This document shows, piece by piece, positions 1 through 7,863 of a DNA stretch of 64,000 nt. Within the stretch, counting starts at the first letter, position 1. Each line of letters begins with the position of its first letter. The stretch is taken from assembly GCA_947259985.1 (NCBI GenBank), contig CAMYOJ010000011.1, positions 1-64,000 on the forward strand. Reading direction: 5' to 3'. The notes below the pieces were generated by a model. That model was not told the origin of the DNA. It did not search any database and was given only the letters and a program-made list of their open reading frames with translations. Position numbers and translations under genes: made by a program. Origin of the DNA: an uncultured Woeseiaceae bacterium. GTDB taxonomy: Bacteria > Pseudomonadota > Gammaproteobacteria > Steroidobacterales > Woeseiaceae.

Positions 1-1
1 G

Positions 2-277
2 GGTCTTGGAGACAAGGTCGAAACCGAGCCACACTTCCTGGCTAATTTCGAGGCGCTCGATGCGCGCCTCAACGAGGACGGCACGGCGCTGGCGAACGCG
101 ATCGTTACGGTCAAGCAGGGAGAGAAGACCGAGCCCTGGCAAGTCGATGGCATTACAGGTGCGACGATCACGTCGGAAGCCGTCGGTGTAATCCTGAACA
201 AGGGTTCGAGTTACTGGCTGCCCGCGTTCGAGCGGGATGCGCGCAGTTTTGAACCACCGCAGTCGAGTGAGGAGTAG
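2..277 (+). CDS. rnfG: RnfG/RsxG C-terminal part, truncated by window start
   Basis: This is the last 91 residues of the FMN-carrying subunit of the Rnf ion-translocating ferredoxin:NAD+ oxidoreductase. The reading frame is open from base 2 and stops with TAG at 275-277. The diagnostic FMN-attachment motif is present as DGITGATITS; in this family the FMN is bound through a phosphoester bond to the second Thr. NqrC shares this motif, but the following rnfE and rnfA genes are clearly of Rnf type. The start codon lies upstream of the window, where rnfB, rnfC and rnfD would be expected. The gene ends 3 bases before rnfE, so they are co-transcribed. Confidence 0.85.
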   Translation, partial: GLGDKVETEPHFLANFEALDARLNEDGTALANAIVTVKQGEKTEPWQVDGITGATITSEAVGVILNKGSSYWLPAFERDARSFEPPQSSEE

Positions 278-280
278 AAC

Positions 281-934
281 GTGGCGCTGAAGCAGGTCAG
301 CCCGACAGACGAGTTCATCAAGGGTCTGTGGCGCGACAACCCGGTGTTTATCCATATGCTCGGCTTGTGTCCGGCGCTGGCCGTGTCCAACACCGCGATC
401 AATGCGCTGGCCATGGGCGCCGCGACAACCTTCGTGCTGTTGATGGCCGGCCTGTCCGTGTCGCTGCTCAGGAGTTTCATTCCCCGCGAGGCACGCATCG
501 TCAGCTACATCTGCATCATCGCGACCTTCGTGACCTGCGTCGATTACGCCATCATGGCGATCAGTATCGAACTGCATCGCGCGCTGGGTGCCTTTATCGC
601 GCTGATCGTCGTCAACTGCCTTATCCTCGGCCGGTCCGAGGCGTTCGCCTCCAAGAACAACCCCGGCCGCGCGATTCTCGACGGCTTAGGGATGGGCGTC
701 GGTTTCACCGGGGCGTTGTTTTTTATCGGCGTGATGCGGGAAGTCCTCGGCAGTGGCACGCTGTTCGGCGTGGAGTTGTTCCCCGATGGTTTCCAGACCT
801 GGACCGTGATGGTCTTGCCCAGCGGTGGCTTTTTCGCCATGGCGATATGGTTACTGGTCGTCAACTGGATCCGGCAGCGCCAGGCGGATGCCGAGAAACA
901 GGCCGCTGAGCAGGCCGGGGAGACAGCGTCATGA
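281..934 (+). CDS. rnfE: Rnf complex membrane subunit RnfE/RsxE
   Basis: This is a 217-residue integral membrane subunit of the Rnf complex. The N-terminal stretch GLWRDNPVFIHMLGLCP, the later NCLILGRSEAFA and the REVLGSGTLFGV segment are typical of RnfE rather than its relative NqrD. About six hydrophobic segments are visible, and the charged C-terminal tail is rich in Gln, Glu and Ala. Translation begins at a GTG three bases after rnfG ends. The stop overlaps the ATG of rnfA in an ATGA arrangement, which implies translational coupling. In the complex RnfE pairs with RnfA to form the membrane core that holds an intramembrane iron-sulfur centre. Confidence 0.9.
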   Translation: MALKQVSPTDEFIKGLWRDNPVFIHMLGLCPALAVSNTAINALAMGAATTFVLLMAGLSVSLLRSFIPREARIVSYICIIATFVTCVDYAIMAISIELHRALGAFIALIVVNCLILGRSEAFASKNNPGRAILDGLGMGVGFTGALFFIGVMREVLGSGTLFGVELFPDGFQTWTVMVLPSGGFFAMAIWLLVVNWIRQRQADAEKQAAEQAGETAS

Positions 935-1445
935 ACGATGCCGGCTACTGGTCGATATTTCTCAACGCGGCACTGATTAACAACTTCGTGCTCGCTTACT
1001 TTCTCGGCATATGTCCGTTCTTCGGCGTGAGTGCCAAGATCGAGACTGCGATTCGCATGAGCGGCGCAGTCAGTTTCGTCATGCTCGTCGCTTCGGCGTG
1101 TGCCTTCGGCATCAACCTCGTACTCGAAGCGATCAATGCGCCTTACCTGAGAATCATTTCGTACATCCTCGTGATCTCGTCGACGGTCCAGCTCGTCGAG
1201 ATGTTGATGCGCAAGCTGAGCCCGCCCACGTTTCGTGCGCTCGGTATCTTCCTGCCACTGATCACGACAAATTGTGCGATCTTGGGATTGGCGCTGTTCC
1301 AGACGAATAAAGGCTACGGATTCGCGTGCGCGAGAAACTCGACCTCGCGGACGTACCCCAACTCGTCAAGGGAACGGCGGCCGCATTGGTCGTGGCAGGT
1401 ATTCTATCCATGGGCTTCATGGGATTCGCGGGGCTGGGGAGATGA
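931..1445 (+). pseudogene. rnfA: rnfA/rsxA with internal out-of-frame deletion
   Basis: The first 130 or so residues match RnfA well, including FLGICPFFGVS, the ETAI segment and GIFLPLITTNCAILG. After TNKGYGF near 1323 the frame leaves the family. The expected C-terminus resumes in another frame from about 1326 (VREKLDLADVPQLVKG, then SMGFMGFAGLGR) and stops with TGA at 1443-1445. Aligned by eye to remembered E. coli, Vibrio and Pseudomonas RnfA, about 23 codons are missing, a net loss of 67 bases. They would encode the segment around YGFGAAVGF and most of one membrane helix. The uncorrected frame runs to 1557 as unrelated sequence. It could be a real null mutation or an assembly error; both flanks are intact and well conserved. 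Confidence 0.8.
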
Positions 1446-1663
1446 GCGCTATCTTAAGCGTTATCATTGCAACAGCCATTATCGCCGCGATGATCGTGTT
1501 TCGAATTGTCGCGTCCGAGAGCGTCGTAAAGGACCGGTTGAAAGCCGGGTGCGGTGATGCCGGCCGCGATTCATCGTCGTGCCAGCTCGGCTGCGGTTCC
1601 GCCCGATCTGCCCCCGATTCCGCGCGCGACTGTAATAGAAGGAGAACTTCTCATGCGTCTTGA
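1442..1663 (+). CDS. Small membrane-anchored Cys-rich protein
   Basis: This 73-residue ORF starts with an ATG that overlaps the end of the rnfA C-terminal frame (ATGA) and overlaps the ferredoxin-NADP reductase start by 11 bases, so it has the spacing of a real coupled gene. Residues 1-23 form one hydrophobic helix. A short charged stretch and a Cys-rich segment follow (AGCGDAGRDSSSCQLGCGSA), with one more Cys near the end. I do not recognise it with certainty. One membrane helix followed by clustered Cys resembles the layout of NqrM-type maturation proteins and of the RnfB N-terminus, but it is too short to be RnfB. It may help metal or flavin insertion into Rnf; that is inference only. Confidence 0.5.
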   Translation: MSAILSVIIATAIIAAMIVFRIVASESVVKDRLKAGCGDAGRDSSSCQLGCGSARSAPDSARDCNRRRTSHAS

Positions 1664-2513
1664 TGACTATCCGACAGAACCTCGTTTTTCGGCGACCGTG
1701 CTGAAATCCGAACCGATTAACGACGAAGGCGCAGATGTCGAAGTCCGCGAGCTCGTGCTGGAGGTCGACAGGCCCGAGTTCCATTTCGATATCGGGCAGA
1801 GTATCGGCGTGCTCGTCGAAGGACCGAAGGAGTTCGGTGAGTCGGTGCACCACCGTCTGTACACGGTTGCAGATACGCCGCCGGCGGACAGCAAGTCCAA
1901 GCCCGAGGTTACGATCGTCGTCAGGCGCTGCAATTACATCGACGATTACAGCGGTGAGGAGTACGAAGGCGTCAGTTCCAACTACCTCTGTGATCGCAAG
2001 CCGGGCGACAAGCTGTCCATCACCGGGCCGTTCGGCCTGGCGTTCAAGGTGCCGGAAAACAAGAAAGCCAACCTGCTCCTTATTGGTCTCGGTACGGGCA
2101 TCGCGCCATTCCGCGCCTTCCTCAAGCATATCTACCAGGAGGTCGGTGACTGGGAAGGCAAGGTCCGGCTGCTGCATGGCGCGCGCTCCGGCCTCGAGCT
2201 GCTGTACATGAATGACAAGCGCGACGATTTTGCGCTGTACTACGACGAGGACACCTTCGAGGCCATCCAGGCCTTGAGTCCGCGCCCAAACTGGGCCGAC
2301 CCGATCGCGTGGGATTACGCGATCGAAAATCGCAGCGAAGAAATCCTGGGTATGCTCGACGACGAAAACACGTATGTGTACGTGGCAGGGCTGGTTCCGA
2401 TTCGCGACGCGCTCGACAAGGTATTCGCTAACATGGTCGGATCGCCTGAATCATGGGCGAAGAAGAAAACCGAGCTCAAGGAAGCAGGTCGTTGGGTCGA
2501 ACTCTTGTACTAG
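1653..2513 (+). CDS. Ferredoxin-NADP+ reductase, plant-type fold
   Basis: This 286-residue flavoenzyme would move electrons between ferredoxin and NADP(H) in the cytoplasm. The FAD-binding signature RLYTVAD is near residue 70 and the NADP-binding GLGTGIAPFRAF near residue 150. The protein ends in an aromatic Tyr (VELLY), as is usual where the terminal Tyr stacks on the flavin. I chose the ATG at 1653 because AAGGAGAA lies just upstream and homology begins soon after it; the frame is open further upstream to 1554 without family-like sequence. It follows the Rnf genes directly, which suggests that ferredoxin, NADH and NADPH pools are linked here. Fpr or a BenC-type oxidoreductase domain are alternatives, but the GTGIAPFR motif favours FNR. 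Confidence 0.8.
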   Translation: MRLDDYPTEPRFSATVLKSEPINDEGADVEVRELVLEVDRPEFHFDIGQSIGVLVEGPKEFGESVHHRLYTVADTPPADSKSKPEVTIVVRRCNYIDDYSGEEYEGVSSNYLCDRKPGDKLSITGPFGLAFKVPENKKANLLLIGLGTGIAPFRAFLKHIYQEVGDWEGKVRLLHGARSGLELLYMNDKRDDFALYYDEDTFEAIQALSPRPNWADPIAWDYAIENRSEEILGMLDDENTYVYVAGLVPIRDALDKVFANMVGSPESWAKKKTELKEAGRWVELLY

Positions 2514-2537
2514 ACGCTGCGGCCCGGACAGGTACTC

Positions 2538-3437
2538 ATGGCTGTTAGACCCTTTAGAGGCGTCGTCGCGCCGATTCTGACGCCATTCAACGACGACTCG
2601 TCGGTCGCGACCGACCTGTATGTCACTCACGCACACTGGCTCTTCGAGCAGGGCTGTGTGGCGATCGCGCCGTTCGGTACGACCGGCGAGGCGCTCTCCG
2701 TCGGCATTGACGAGCGCATCGCGGCCATTACGGCATTGGTGAACTCGGGCATCGACCCGGCGCGCCTGATTCCGGGAACCGGCCTTACAAATGTCGCCGA
2801 TACGGCGCGGCTGTCGCGCGCGTGCCTGGACATGGGCTGCGCGGCAGTGATGACCCTGCCACCATTCTATTTCAAGGGCGTAAGCGAGGAAGGCCTGTAC
2901 GACTATTTCGCGCAGCTCATTGGCGCGATCGGCGACGATGCGCGGATATTCCTCTATCACATTCCGCCCATTGCCGTCGTGGGCATTCCCCCGACGCTTG
3001 CCGCGTGCCTGCACGAGGACTTTCCGCAGCAGGTTATCGGCATCAAGGACAGCTCGGGCGACTGGGAAAACACTCGTGAGCTGCTCGATATCGATGGCCT
3101 GATCGTCTATCCCGGTTCCGAGTTGCCCTTGCTCGAGGCCCTCGAACTGGGTGCGCCAGGCTGTATCTCGGCGACGGCCAATCTCAACGCTGCTGCGATC
3201 GCGGCAGTCATAGCGGCCTACGATAGTGGCGATACCGCACTTGCCCGGTCACTGCACGAAGACGTAAAGCGTTTCCGTACGACAGTGCAGGACTATGCGC
3301 CGATTCCCGCGCAGAAGAGATTGCTGGCCGTCGCTACCGGCGACCTGCGTTGGGCCAATGTGCGCCCGCCGCTTGTTGCCATGCCCGAGGAAACCGGGCA
3401 CGAACTCGGCGCGCTGCTGCCACAACTAGCGCTTTAG
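2538..3437 (+). CDS. DapA/N-acetylneuraminate lyase family aldolase
   Basis: This is a 299-residue class I aldolase or synthase of the dihydrodipicolinate synthase family. The GTTGE motif that binds the keto-acid carboxylate is at FGTTGEALS. The catalytic Tyr is in YHIPPIAV, and the Schiff-base Lys is in GIKDSSGDW. Family members condense or cleave pyruvate-containing substrates, so the exact reaction is not given by motifs. The gene starts 24 bases after the FNR stop and ends 12 bases inside the 3' end of the convergent threonine-synthase-like gene. Because it sits beside a purine-breakdown operon it may act on a degradation product rather than make lysine; that is inference. Confidence 0.8.
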   Translation: MAVRPFRGVVAPILTPFNDDSSVATDLYVTHAHWLFEQGCVAIAPFGTTGEALSVGIDERIAAITALVNSGIDPARLIPGTGLTNVADTARLSRACLDMGCAAVMTLPPFYFKGVSEEGLYDYFAQLIGAIGDDARIFLYHIPPIAVVGIPPTLAACLHEDFPQQVIGIKDSSGDWENTRELLDIDGLIVYPGSELPLLEALELGAPGCISATANLNAAAIAAVIAAYDSGDTALARSLHEDVKRFRTTVQDYAPIPAQKRLLAVATGDLRWANVRPPLVAMPEETGHELGALLPQLAL

Positions 3438-4673
3438 GGCTGCCCGCACTGCTTCAAGCGACGGCTCAACCTCATGCGGTTCGGGCACGGCACGGCGCGC
3501 GCCGGCCACATCCTTGAGCCCGCTGCCCGATACCAAACAAACGACAAGCTCGTCGGGTGCCACCGTCTCCGCAGTAACCATCCGCTTCAGCGCCGCCCAG
3601 GGCGCGGCCGCCGCGGGCTCCGGGAACACGCCGGACAGGCGCGACATTTCCGCTATCGCGTCCAGGATCTCGTCGTCGGGAACCGTGATGGCCTCGCCAC
3701 CCGATTCGATGATCGCTCTCACGGCGGCAAGTCCATCGCGCGGCCGATCCACGGCAATGGAATCGGCGATAGTGTTTGCGCTGACCGCGTCGATTGAGAC
3801 CTTCGCCCAGTCGATGTCCACTCTGCCCGACGCGCGAAGTGCGTTGACAGTATTGCAGATGGCCGCACTCGATTCGGACTGCACGCAGTCGATCTTTGGC
3901 AGTCGATCGATGAGGCCTACGGCTTGCAAATCGAGCCAGCCTTTCCACATGCCGCTCAGCAGGTTGCCGTCGCCCGTCGGCACAAGGACGCGATCCGGGG
4001 CCCGGCCGTCGAGGCTCTCCCAGATCTCGAATGCGCAGACCTTCTTGCCCTCCCGCGTGAACGGGTTGTAGCCCGTGCTGCGATTAAACCAGCCGAATTC
4101 CTGCGACGCGGTCAGGCACAGATCGAAAGCGTCATCGTAGTTTCCGCGCACGGCCAGCACGGTAGCGCCGTATGACAGCGACTGTGTGAGCTTCGGAGGC
4201 GGTGCGGTTTCCGGCACGAATACGATAGCCGGAAGCCCGACCGATGCGGCGACGCAGGCGAGGGAAGATGCCGCGTTCCCAGTGCTGGCTACGGACACGA
4301 CGTCGGCGCCAATGTCCATCGCTCTACGAACCACGATCGCGCTCGCCCGGTCCTTGCTGGATGCACTCGGATTCGCAGTGTCGTCCTTGAGGTACAGGTT
4401 ACGCAGCCCCAGCGACCCGCCAAGTCGCCGTGCCGGGTACAGCGGCGTCCTGCCGATACGCAACGGGAATCGTTCGGCAGGCCTCTGCACCGGCAAAAAT
4501 GCCGAAAACGTAAAGATAGAGCGTGCACGATCGATGCCGGAGCGCTCGATCTCCTCGATTATGGCGGCATAGTCATAGGTGATCTCGAGATTCCCACCAC
4601 ACGACGGGCACACGAAGCCCGTAAAGTCCGCCGATTGAGTTTCTGCGCAAGCGATACAGCGATAACCGTTCAT
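3426..4673 (-). CDS. Threonine-synthase-like PLP enzyme with zinc-ribbon N-terminus
   Basis: This is a 415-residue fold-type II PLP enzyme. An N-terminal ribbon has two Cys pairs (CIAC and CPSCGG). The PLP Lys sits in PSASSKDRAS, and glycine-rich loops that hold the phosphate follow at STGNAAS and PTGDGNL. The family includes archaeal-type threonine synthases and other beta-eliminating lyases. The ATG at 4673 has GGAAG upstream and lies 10 bases after the carbamate kinase, making this the last gene of the nine-gene operon. In that context, breakdown of an amino acid such as 2,3-diaminopropionate is at least as likely as threonine synthesis. No other threonine biosynthesis gene is nearby. Confidence 0.7.
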   Translation of the reverse strand: MNGYRCIACAETQSADFTGFVCPSCGGNLEITYDYAAIIEEIERSGIDRARSIFTFSAFLPVQRPAERFPLRIGRTPLYPARRLGGSLGLRNLYLKDDTANPSASSKDRASAIVVRRAMDIGADVVSVASTGNAASSLACVAASVGLPAIVFVPETAPPPKLTQSLSYGATVLAVRGNYDDAFDLCLTASQEFGWFNRSTGYNPFTREGKKVCAFEIWESLDGRAPDRVLVPTGDGNLLSGMWKGWLDLQAVGLIDRLPKIDCVQSESSAAICNTVNALRASGRVDIDWAKVSIDAVSANTIADSIAVDRPRDGLAAVRAIIESGGEAITVPDDEILDAIAEMSRLSGVFPEPAAAAPWAALKRMVTAETVAPDELVVCLVSGSGLKDVAGARRAVPEPHEVEPSLEAVRAALKR

Positions 4674-4683
4674 ATTTCTTCCA

Positions 4684-5637
4684 CTAAGGAACGATGTGTG
4701 TTCCATGGAGCCCCTGCAGCGCGCCTTCGAGATGGTGCGGTTGCGTGATAATGACTTCCTTGCCGCCATTTTCGAGGAACGTCAGTGCGCTCTCGATCTT
4801 CGGGCGCATGCTGCCGGGCGCGAAGTGGCCTTCATCGAGATAGCGACGGCAATCATCCGTCGTCATGCGATCGATGTTGACCTGGTCCGCTGTTCCGAAA
4901 TTCAGTGCTACCTTATCGACGTCGGTCGATATGATCAGCATCTCCGCGCCGAGTTCGCAGGCCAGCAGGCACGAAGCGGCGTCCTTATCGATCACGGCGG
5001 GACGAGGCCGCAAGCTCCCGTCGGGCTTGTATACGACCGGCACGCCGCCACCGCCAGCCGCGATTACCAGGGTTCCGTCGTCGAGCAAGTTACGAATCGT
5101 TGCGAGTTCGACAACTTCGAGAGGTTCGGGTGATGCAACGAGTCGGCGCCAGCCACGGCCGGCATCTTCGCCCACAATCCAGCCATCGTCCTCCTGGTGC
5201 TGCCGTGCTTCCTCTTCGCTCATGAACGGGCCGATCGGTTTGCTGGGCGCCCCGAAGCTCGGGTCCTTTTCATCGACCACGACCTGCGTGACGATCGCAA
5301 CGACCTCCTGGCGCACTCCGTGATGCAGAAACTCGTTCTGCAGGCATTGCGCAATCTGCATGCCGATCGACCCCTGCGTGTCAGCAACGCAGTTGGCAAG
5401 CGGCACCTGGTGGATGACATCCCGAGCCAGTTCCGAGCGCAGTAGAACGAAGCCGACCTGCGGACCGTTACCATGCGTAATCAGAACGCGGTAACCGCGT
5501 TCGACGATGGGCACGATATAGCGGCTCGTTTCGCCGGCTGTTCGGTACTGGTCCAGCACGTCCATGTGCTCGCCGTCCTTGATCAGCGAGTTGCCCCCGA
5601 TCGCAATAACGACGAGCGGACTGTCTGCTTTTGCCAT
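4684..5637 (-). CDS. Carbamate kinase (YqeA/ArcC type)
   Basis: This 317-residue enzyme is expected to convert carbamoyl phosphate and ADP to ATP, ammonia and CO2. Visible family motifs are IAIGGNSLI at the N-terminus, THGNGPQVG, the glycine-rich AAGGGGVPV and STDVDKVAL. The start at 5637 follows a strong GGGAGGA ribosome-binding site; an upstream in-frame extension to 5775 looks non-coding. It lies 11 bases after ygeW, so the carbamoyltransferase and the kinase are probably made together. YgeW would release carbamoyl phosphate from a carbamoylated intermediate and this enzyme would bank it as ATP, as in fermentative arginine or purine breakdown. E. coli yqeA occupies the same kind of neighbourhood. 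Confidence 0.85.
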   Translation of the reverse strand: MAKADSPLVVIAIGGNSLIKDGEHMDVLDQYRTAGETSRYIVPIVERGYRVLITHGNGPQVGFVLLRSELARDVIHQVPLANCVADTQGSIGMQIAQCLQNEFLHHGVRQEVVAIVTQVVVDEKDPSFGAPSKPIGPFMSEEEARQHQEDDGWIVGEDAGRGWRRLVASPEPLEVVELATIRNLLDDGTLVIAAGGGGVPVVYKPDGSLRPRPAVIDKDAASCLLACELGAEMLIISTDVDKVALNFGTADQVNIDRMTTDDCRRYLDEGHFAPGSMRPKIESALTFLENGGKEVIITQPHHLEGALQGLHGTHIVP

Positions 5638-5648
5638 TGCTCCTCCCT

Positions 5649-6650
5649 TCACATCGTCAGTGCCATCAGGGCCTTGGCCGTGTGCAGGCGATTCTCGGCC
5701 TCGGGATAAACGCGCGAGTGCGGACCGTCGATGACGGCATCGGTCACCTCGGAGCCTCGATCGGCCGGAAGGCAATGCATGTAAATGGCCTGGTCCCTGG
5801 CGCGAGCCATCATGGCTTCGTCGCAGATCCAGTGTTGGTATTGCTGCGCCACGCGCATCGCTTCCTCGGGCTGACCGAACAGGGCCTCGACGCCCCAGCT
5901 CTTCGGATACACGATATCCGCATCCGCGAACGCGTCTTCCATGTCGTGCGTAACTTCGAAAGAGCCGCCCGAGCGCGCCGAGTTTTCCCGTGCCAGGCGC
6001 ATCGGCTCTTCCATGAGCGTGTACTCCGGCGGGTGCGCCAGGGTCACGTTCATGCCGAAACGCGTCATGAGCATGATGAGCCCCTGCGGAACGGACATCG
6101 GTTTGACGTAGCTTGGCGCGTAGGCCCAGGATACCGCAATCTTTAGATTTTTCAGATCCTTACCATATTCTTCACGAATCGTCATGAGATCGGCGAGGTT
6201 CTGGCAGGGATGGTCGACGTCGCACTGCATGTTGATGACGGGTACTGAAGCGTGTCTTGCCACCTCGCGCATGTAAGTCTGACCTTCGCCGGGGACGAGG
6301 TCGTGACGAATCATGATGCCGTGACCGTAGCTCGACAGAATCGTGCCCATGTCCTTGGGACTTTCGCCGTGGGCGATCTGCGAGGTTTCCGAATCGATAA
6401 AATGCGCGTGACCACCCAACTGTGTCATGCCGGCCTCGAATGAATTGCGCGTGCGCGTCGATTTGTCGAAAAAAATCAGGAACGCGGTCTTGTGCGCGAG
6501 GTGCAAGGTCGGTACACCATTCCTGAACTCATCCTTGAGGTGATCGGCGGTATCCAGGGCGAGTTCGATTTCGTCGTCCGACCAGTCCTGCGTCATGAGC
6601 CAGTCACGGCCCTTCATGTGGTCAGGTATCGGTTTTGCAGTGCGGCTCAT
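5649..6650 (-). CDS. ygeW: Knotted carbamoyltransferase YgeW
   Basis: This 333-residue protein belongs to the aspartate/ornithine carbamoyltransferase superfamily. The carbamoyl-phosphate loop is STRTRNSFE, HDLVPGEGQ is in the second half of the first domain, DHPCQNLAD follows the domain junction, and HCLP is near the C-terminus. The neighbours and extra loops match YgeW, whose physiological substrate has long been unclear, rather than ArgF or PyrB. The start at 6650 has ACGGAGA about ten bases upstream. It is separated by 19 bases from ygeY. In purine-degrading clusters YgeW is thought to act on a carbamoylated amino acid such as carbamoyl-2,3-diaminopropionate. The assignment rests on both motifs and synteny. 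Confidence 0.85.
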   Translation of the reverse strand: MSRTAKPIPDHMKGRDWLMTQDWSDDEIELALDTADHLKDEFRNGVPTLHLAHKTAFLIFFDKSTRTRNSFEAGMTQLGGHAHFIDSETSQIAHGESPKDMGTILSSYGHGIMIRHDLVPGEGQTYMREVARHASVPVINMQCDVDHPCQNLADLMTIREEYGKDLKNLKIAVSWAYAPSYVKPMSVPQGLIMLMTRFGMNVTLAHPPEYTLMEEPMRLARENSARSGGSFEVTHDMEDAFADADIVYPKSWGVEALFGQPEEAMRVAQQYQHWICDEAMMARARDQAIYMHCLPADRGSEVTDAVIDGPHSRVYPEAENRLHTAKALMALTM

Positions 6651-6669
6651 AGTGAGTGTTCTCCGTTGA

Positions 6670-7863
6670 CTAGCCTCGCGCGAACTCATCGACGAGCGCC
6701 GCGTAGAATGCCGCGGCGCCGACGAGATGCTCCACCTCGGTCTGTTCATTCGGCGCATGTGCGAAATGTTCATGACCCGGTCCGAGCCCTATGGTCGGAA
6801 TGCCATGCATCCCTGCCGTTGCCACGCCGTTGGTACTGAATGTCCAGTGACCGACTTCGGGCTCGCTGTCGAAGGTCTTTCGGTATGCGGCGAGTGCCGT
6901 CTGTACGGGTACCGAATCCGCGGGGGTTTCCCAGGTCGGGTAATACTTGCGTGTTGGATAAGTCAGGCCCGTGTAGCTTGGAACGGCATAGTCGAGCACG
7001 GTCACCGTCGCTTCGGCTGCCCTGACAGAGGGCAGGGCCAGAATCTCGGCAACCGAGGTATCCTCGGTCTCGCCGATGGTCAGCCTGCGGTCCAGATGAA
7101 TCGTGCAGCCATCGGCCACGGCACAAAGGCTCGGGGACGTCGAACGAATTTCGCTGATCGTGACCGTGCCCTTGCCGAGCGGGTCCCGAGGCTCGAGACG
7201 CTCGTTGAGCTTTTCGATATCGGCAATGATGCCGGCCATCTTGTAAACGGCATTGTCGCCGCGTTCGGGTGCGGAGCCGTGACACGATACGCCGGATGTG
7301 CGCACTTCCATCTCCATGCGGCCGCGGTGGCCGCGGTAGATGCGCATGCTCGTTGGTTCGGTAATGACGACAAGGTCGGGCCGCAGGCCGTCTTCGTTGA
7401 CGATGTACTGCCAGCACAGACCATCACAGTCTTCCTCCTGGATTGTGGCCGTCGCATAGAAGCTGACGTTGTCCGGGATACCGCGCTTTTTCAGGATTGC
7501 GCCAGCGTAGACGCTCGACGCGACGCCGCCCTTCATGTCGCTCGCACCGCGGCCGTAGAGGATGCCGTCCTCGATCTCGGCCGAGAACGGATCGCGATCC
7601 CAGAGATCGGCGTCACCCACGTCCACGATGTCGCAGTGTCCGTCGAAAGCGATGACACGCGGGCCCGAGCCGATGCGACCGAGCACGTTGCCCATTGGGT
7701 CGATCGTGACTTCATCGTAGCCGATGTCGAGCATCTCCTGGCGAATGCGTTCGACCACGGCGCCTTCCTCGGAACTCAGCGAAGGTATACGAATGATGTC
7801 CTGCATGAACTGCACGAGATCGGACTTTATCCCGAGCGCATCTTCGTAATAACTACTGCTCAT
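6670..7863 (-). CDS. ygeY: YgeY-family M20 hydrolase
   Basis: This 397-residue metallohydrolase of the M20 family has the expected two-zinc site. The first ligand and its Asp are in FDGHCDIVD, the bridging Asp is in GRGASDMKGG, the catalytic Glu pair is in QEEDCDG, and a further ligand is in ITEPTS. A dimerisation domain follows, and the last His is in EHFAHAPNE. The family cleaves amide or ureido bonds; databases call this branch the selenium-metabolism-linked hydrolase YgeY. The ATG at 7863 overlaps the stop of the upstream PLP enzyme by 4 bases, a sign of translational coupling. It may deacylate or decarbamoylate an open-chain purine product. Confidence 0.85.
   Translation of the reverse strand: MSSSYYEDALGIKSDLVQFMQDIIRIPSLSSEEGAVVERIRQEMLDIGYDEVTIDPMGNVLGRIGSGPRVIAFDGHCDIVDVGDADLWDRDPFSAEIEDGILYGRGASDMKGGVASSVYAGAILKKRGIPDNVSFYATATIQEEDCDGLCWQYIVNEDGLRPDLVVITEPTSMRIYRGHRGRMEMEVRTSGVSCHGSAPERGDNAVYKMAGIIADIEKLNERLEPRDPLGKGTVTISEIRSTSPSLCAVADGCTIHLDRRLTIGETEDTSVAEILALPSVRAAEATVTVLDYAVPSYTGLTYPTRKYYPTWETPADSVPVQTALAAYRKTFDSEPEVGHWTFSTNGVATAGMHGIPTIGLGPGHEHFAHAPNEQTEVEHLVGAAAFYAALVDEFARG

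Noticed and set aside
2-1445. Na+-NQR (nqrC-nqrD-nqrE) instead of Rnf
   Set aside because: Order and FMN motif would allow it, but the N-terminal part of the D/E-like protein and the FLGICPFFGVS segment are of Rnf type, and no nqrF with a ferredoxin domain follows.
1442-1663. Truncated rnfB
   Set aside because: It has a helix then Cys residues, but the spacing does not fit RnfB's CGxCGxxxC cluster and no later RnfB ferredoxin motifs appear in any frame before FNR.
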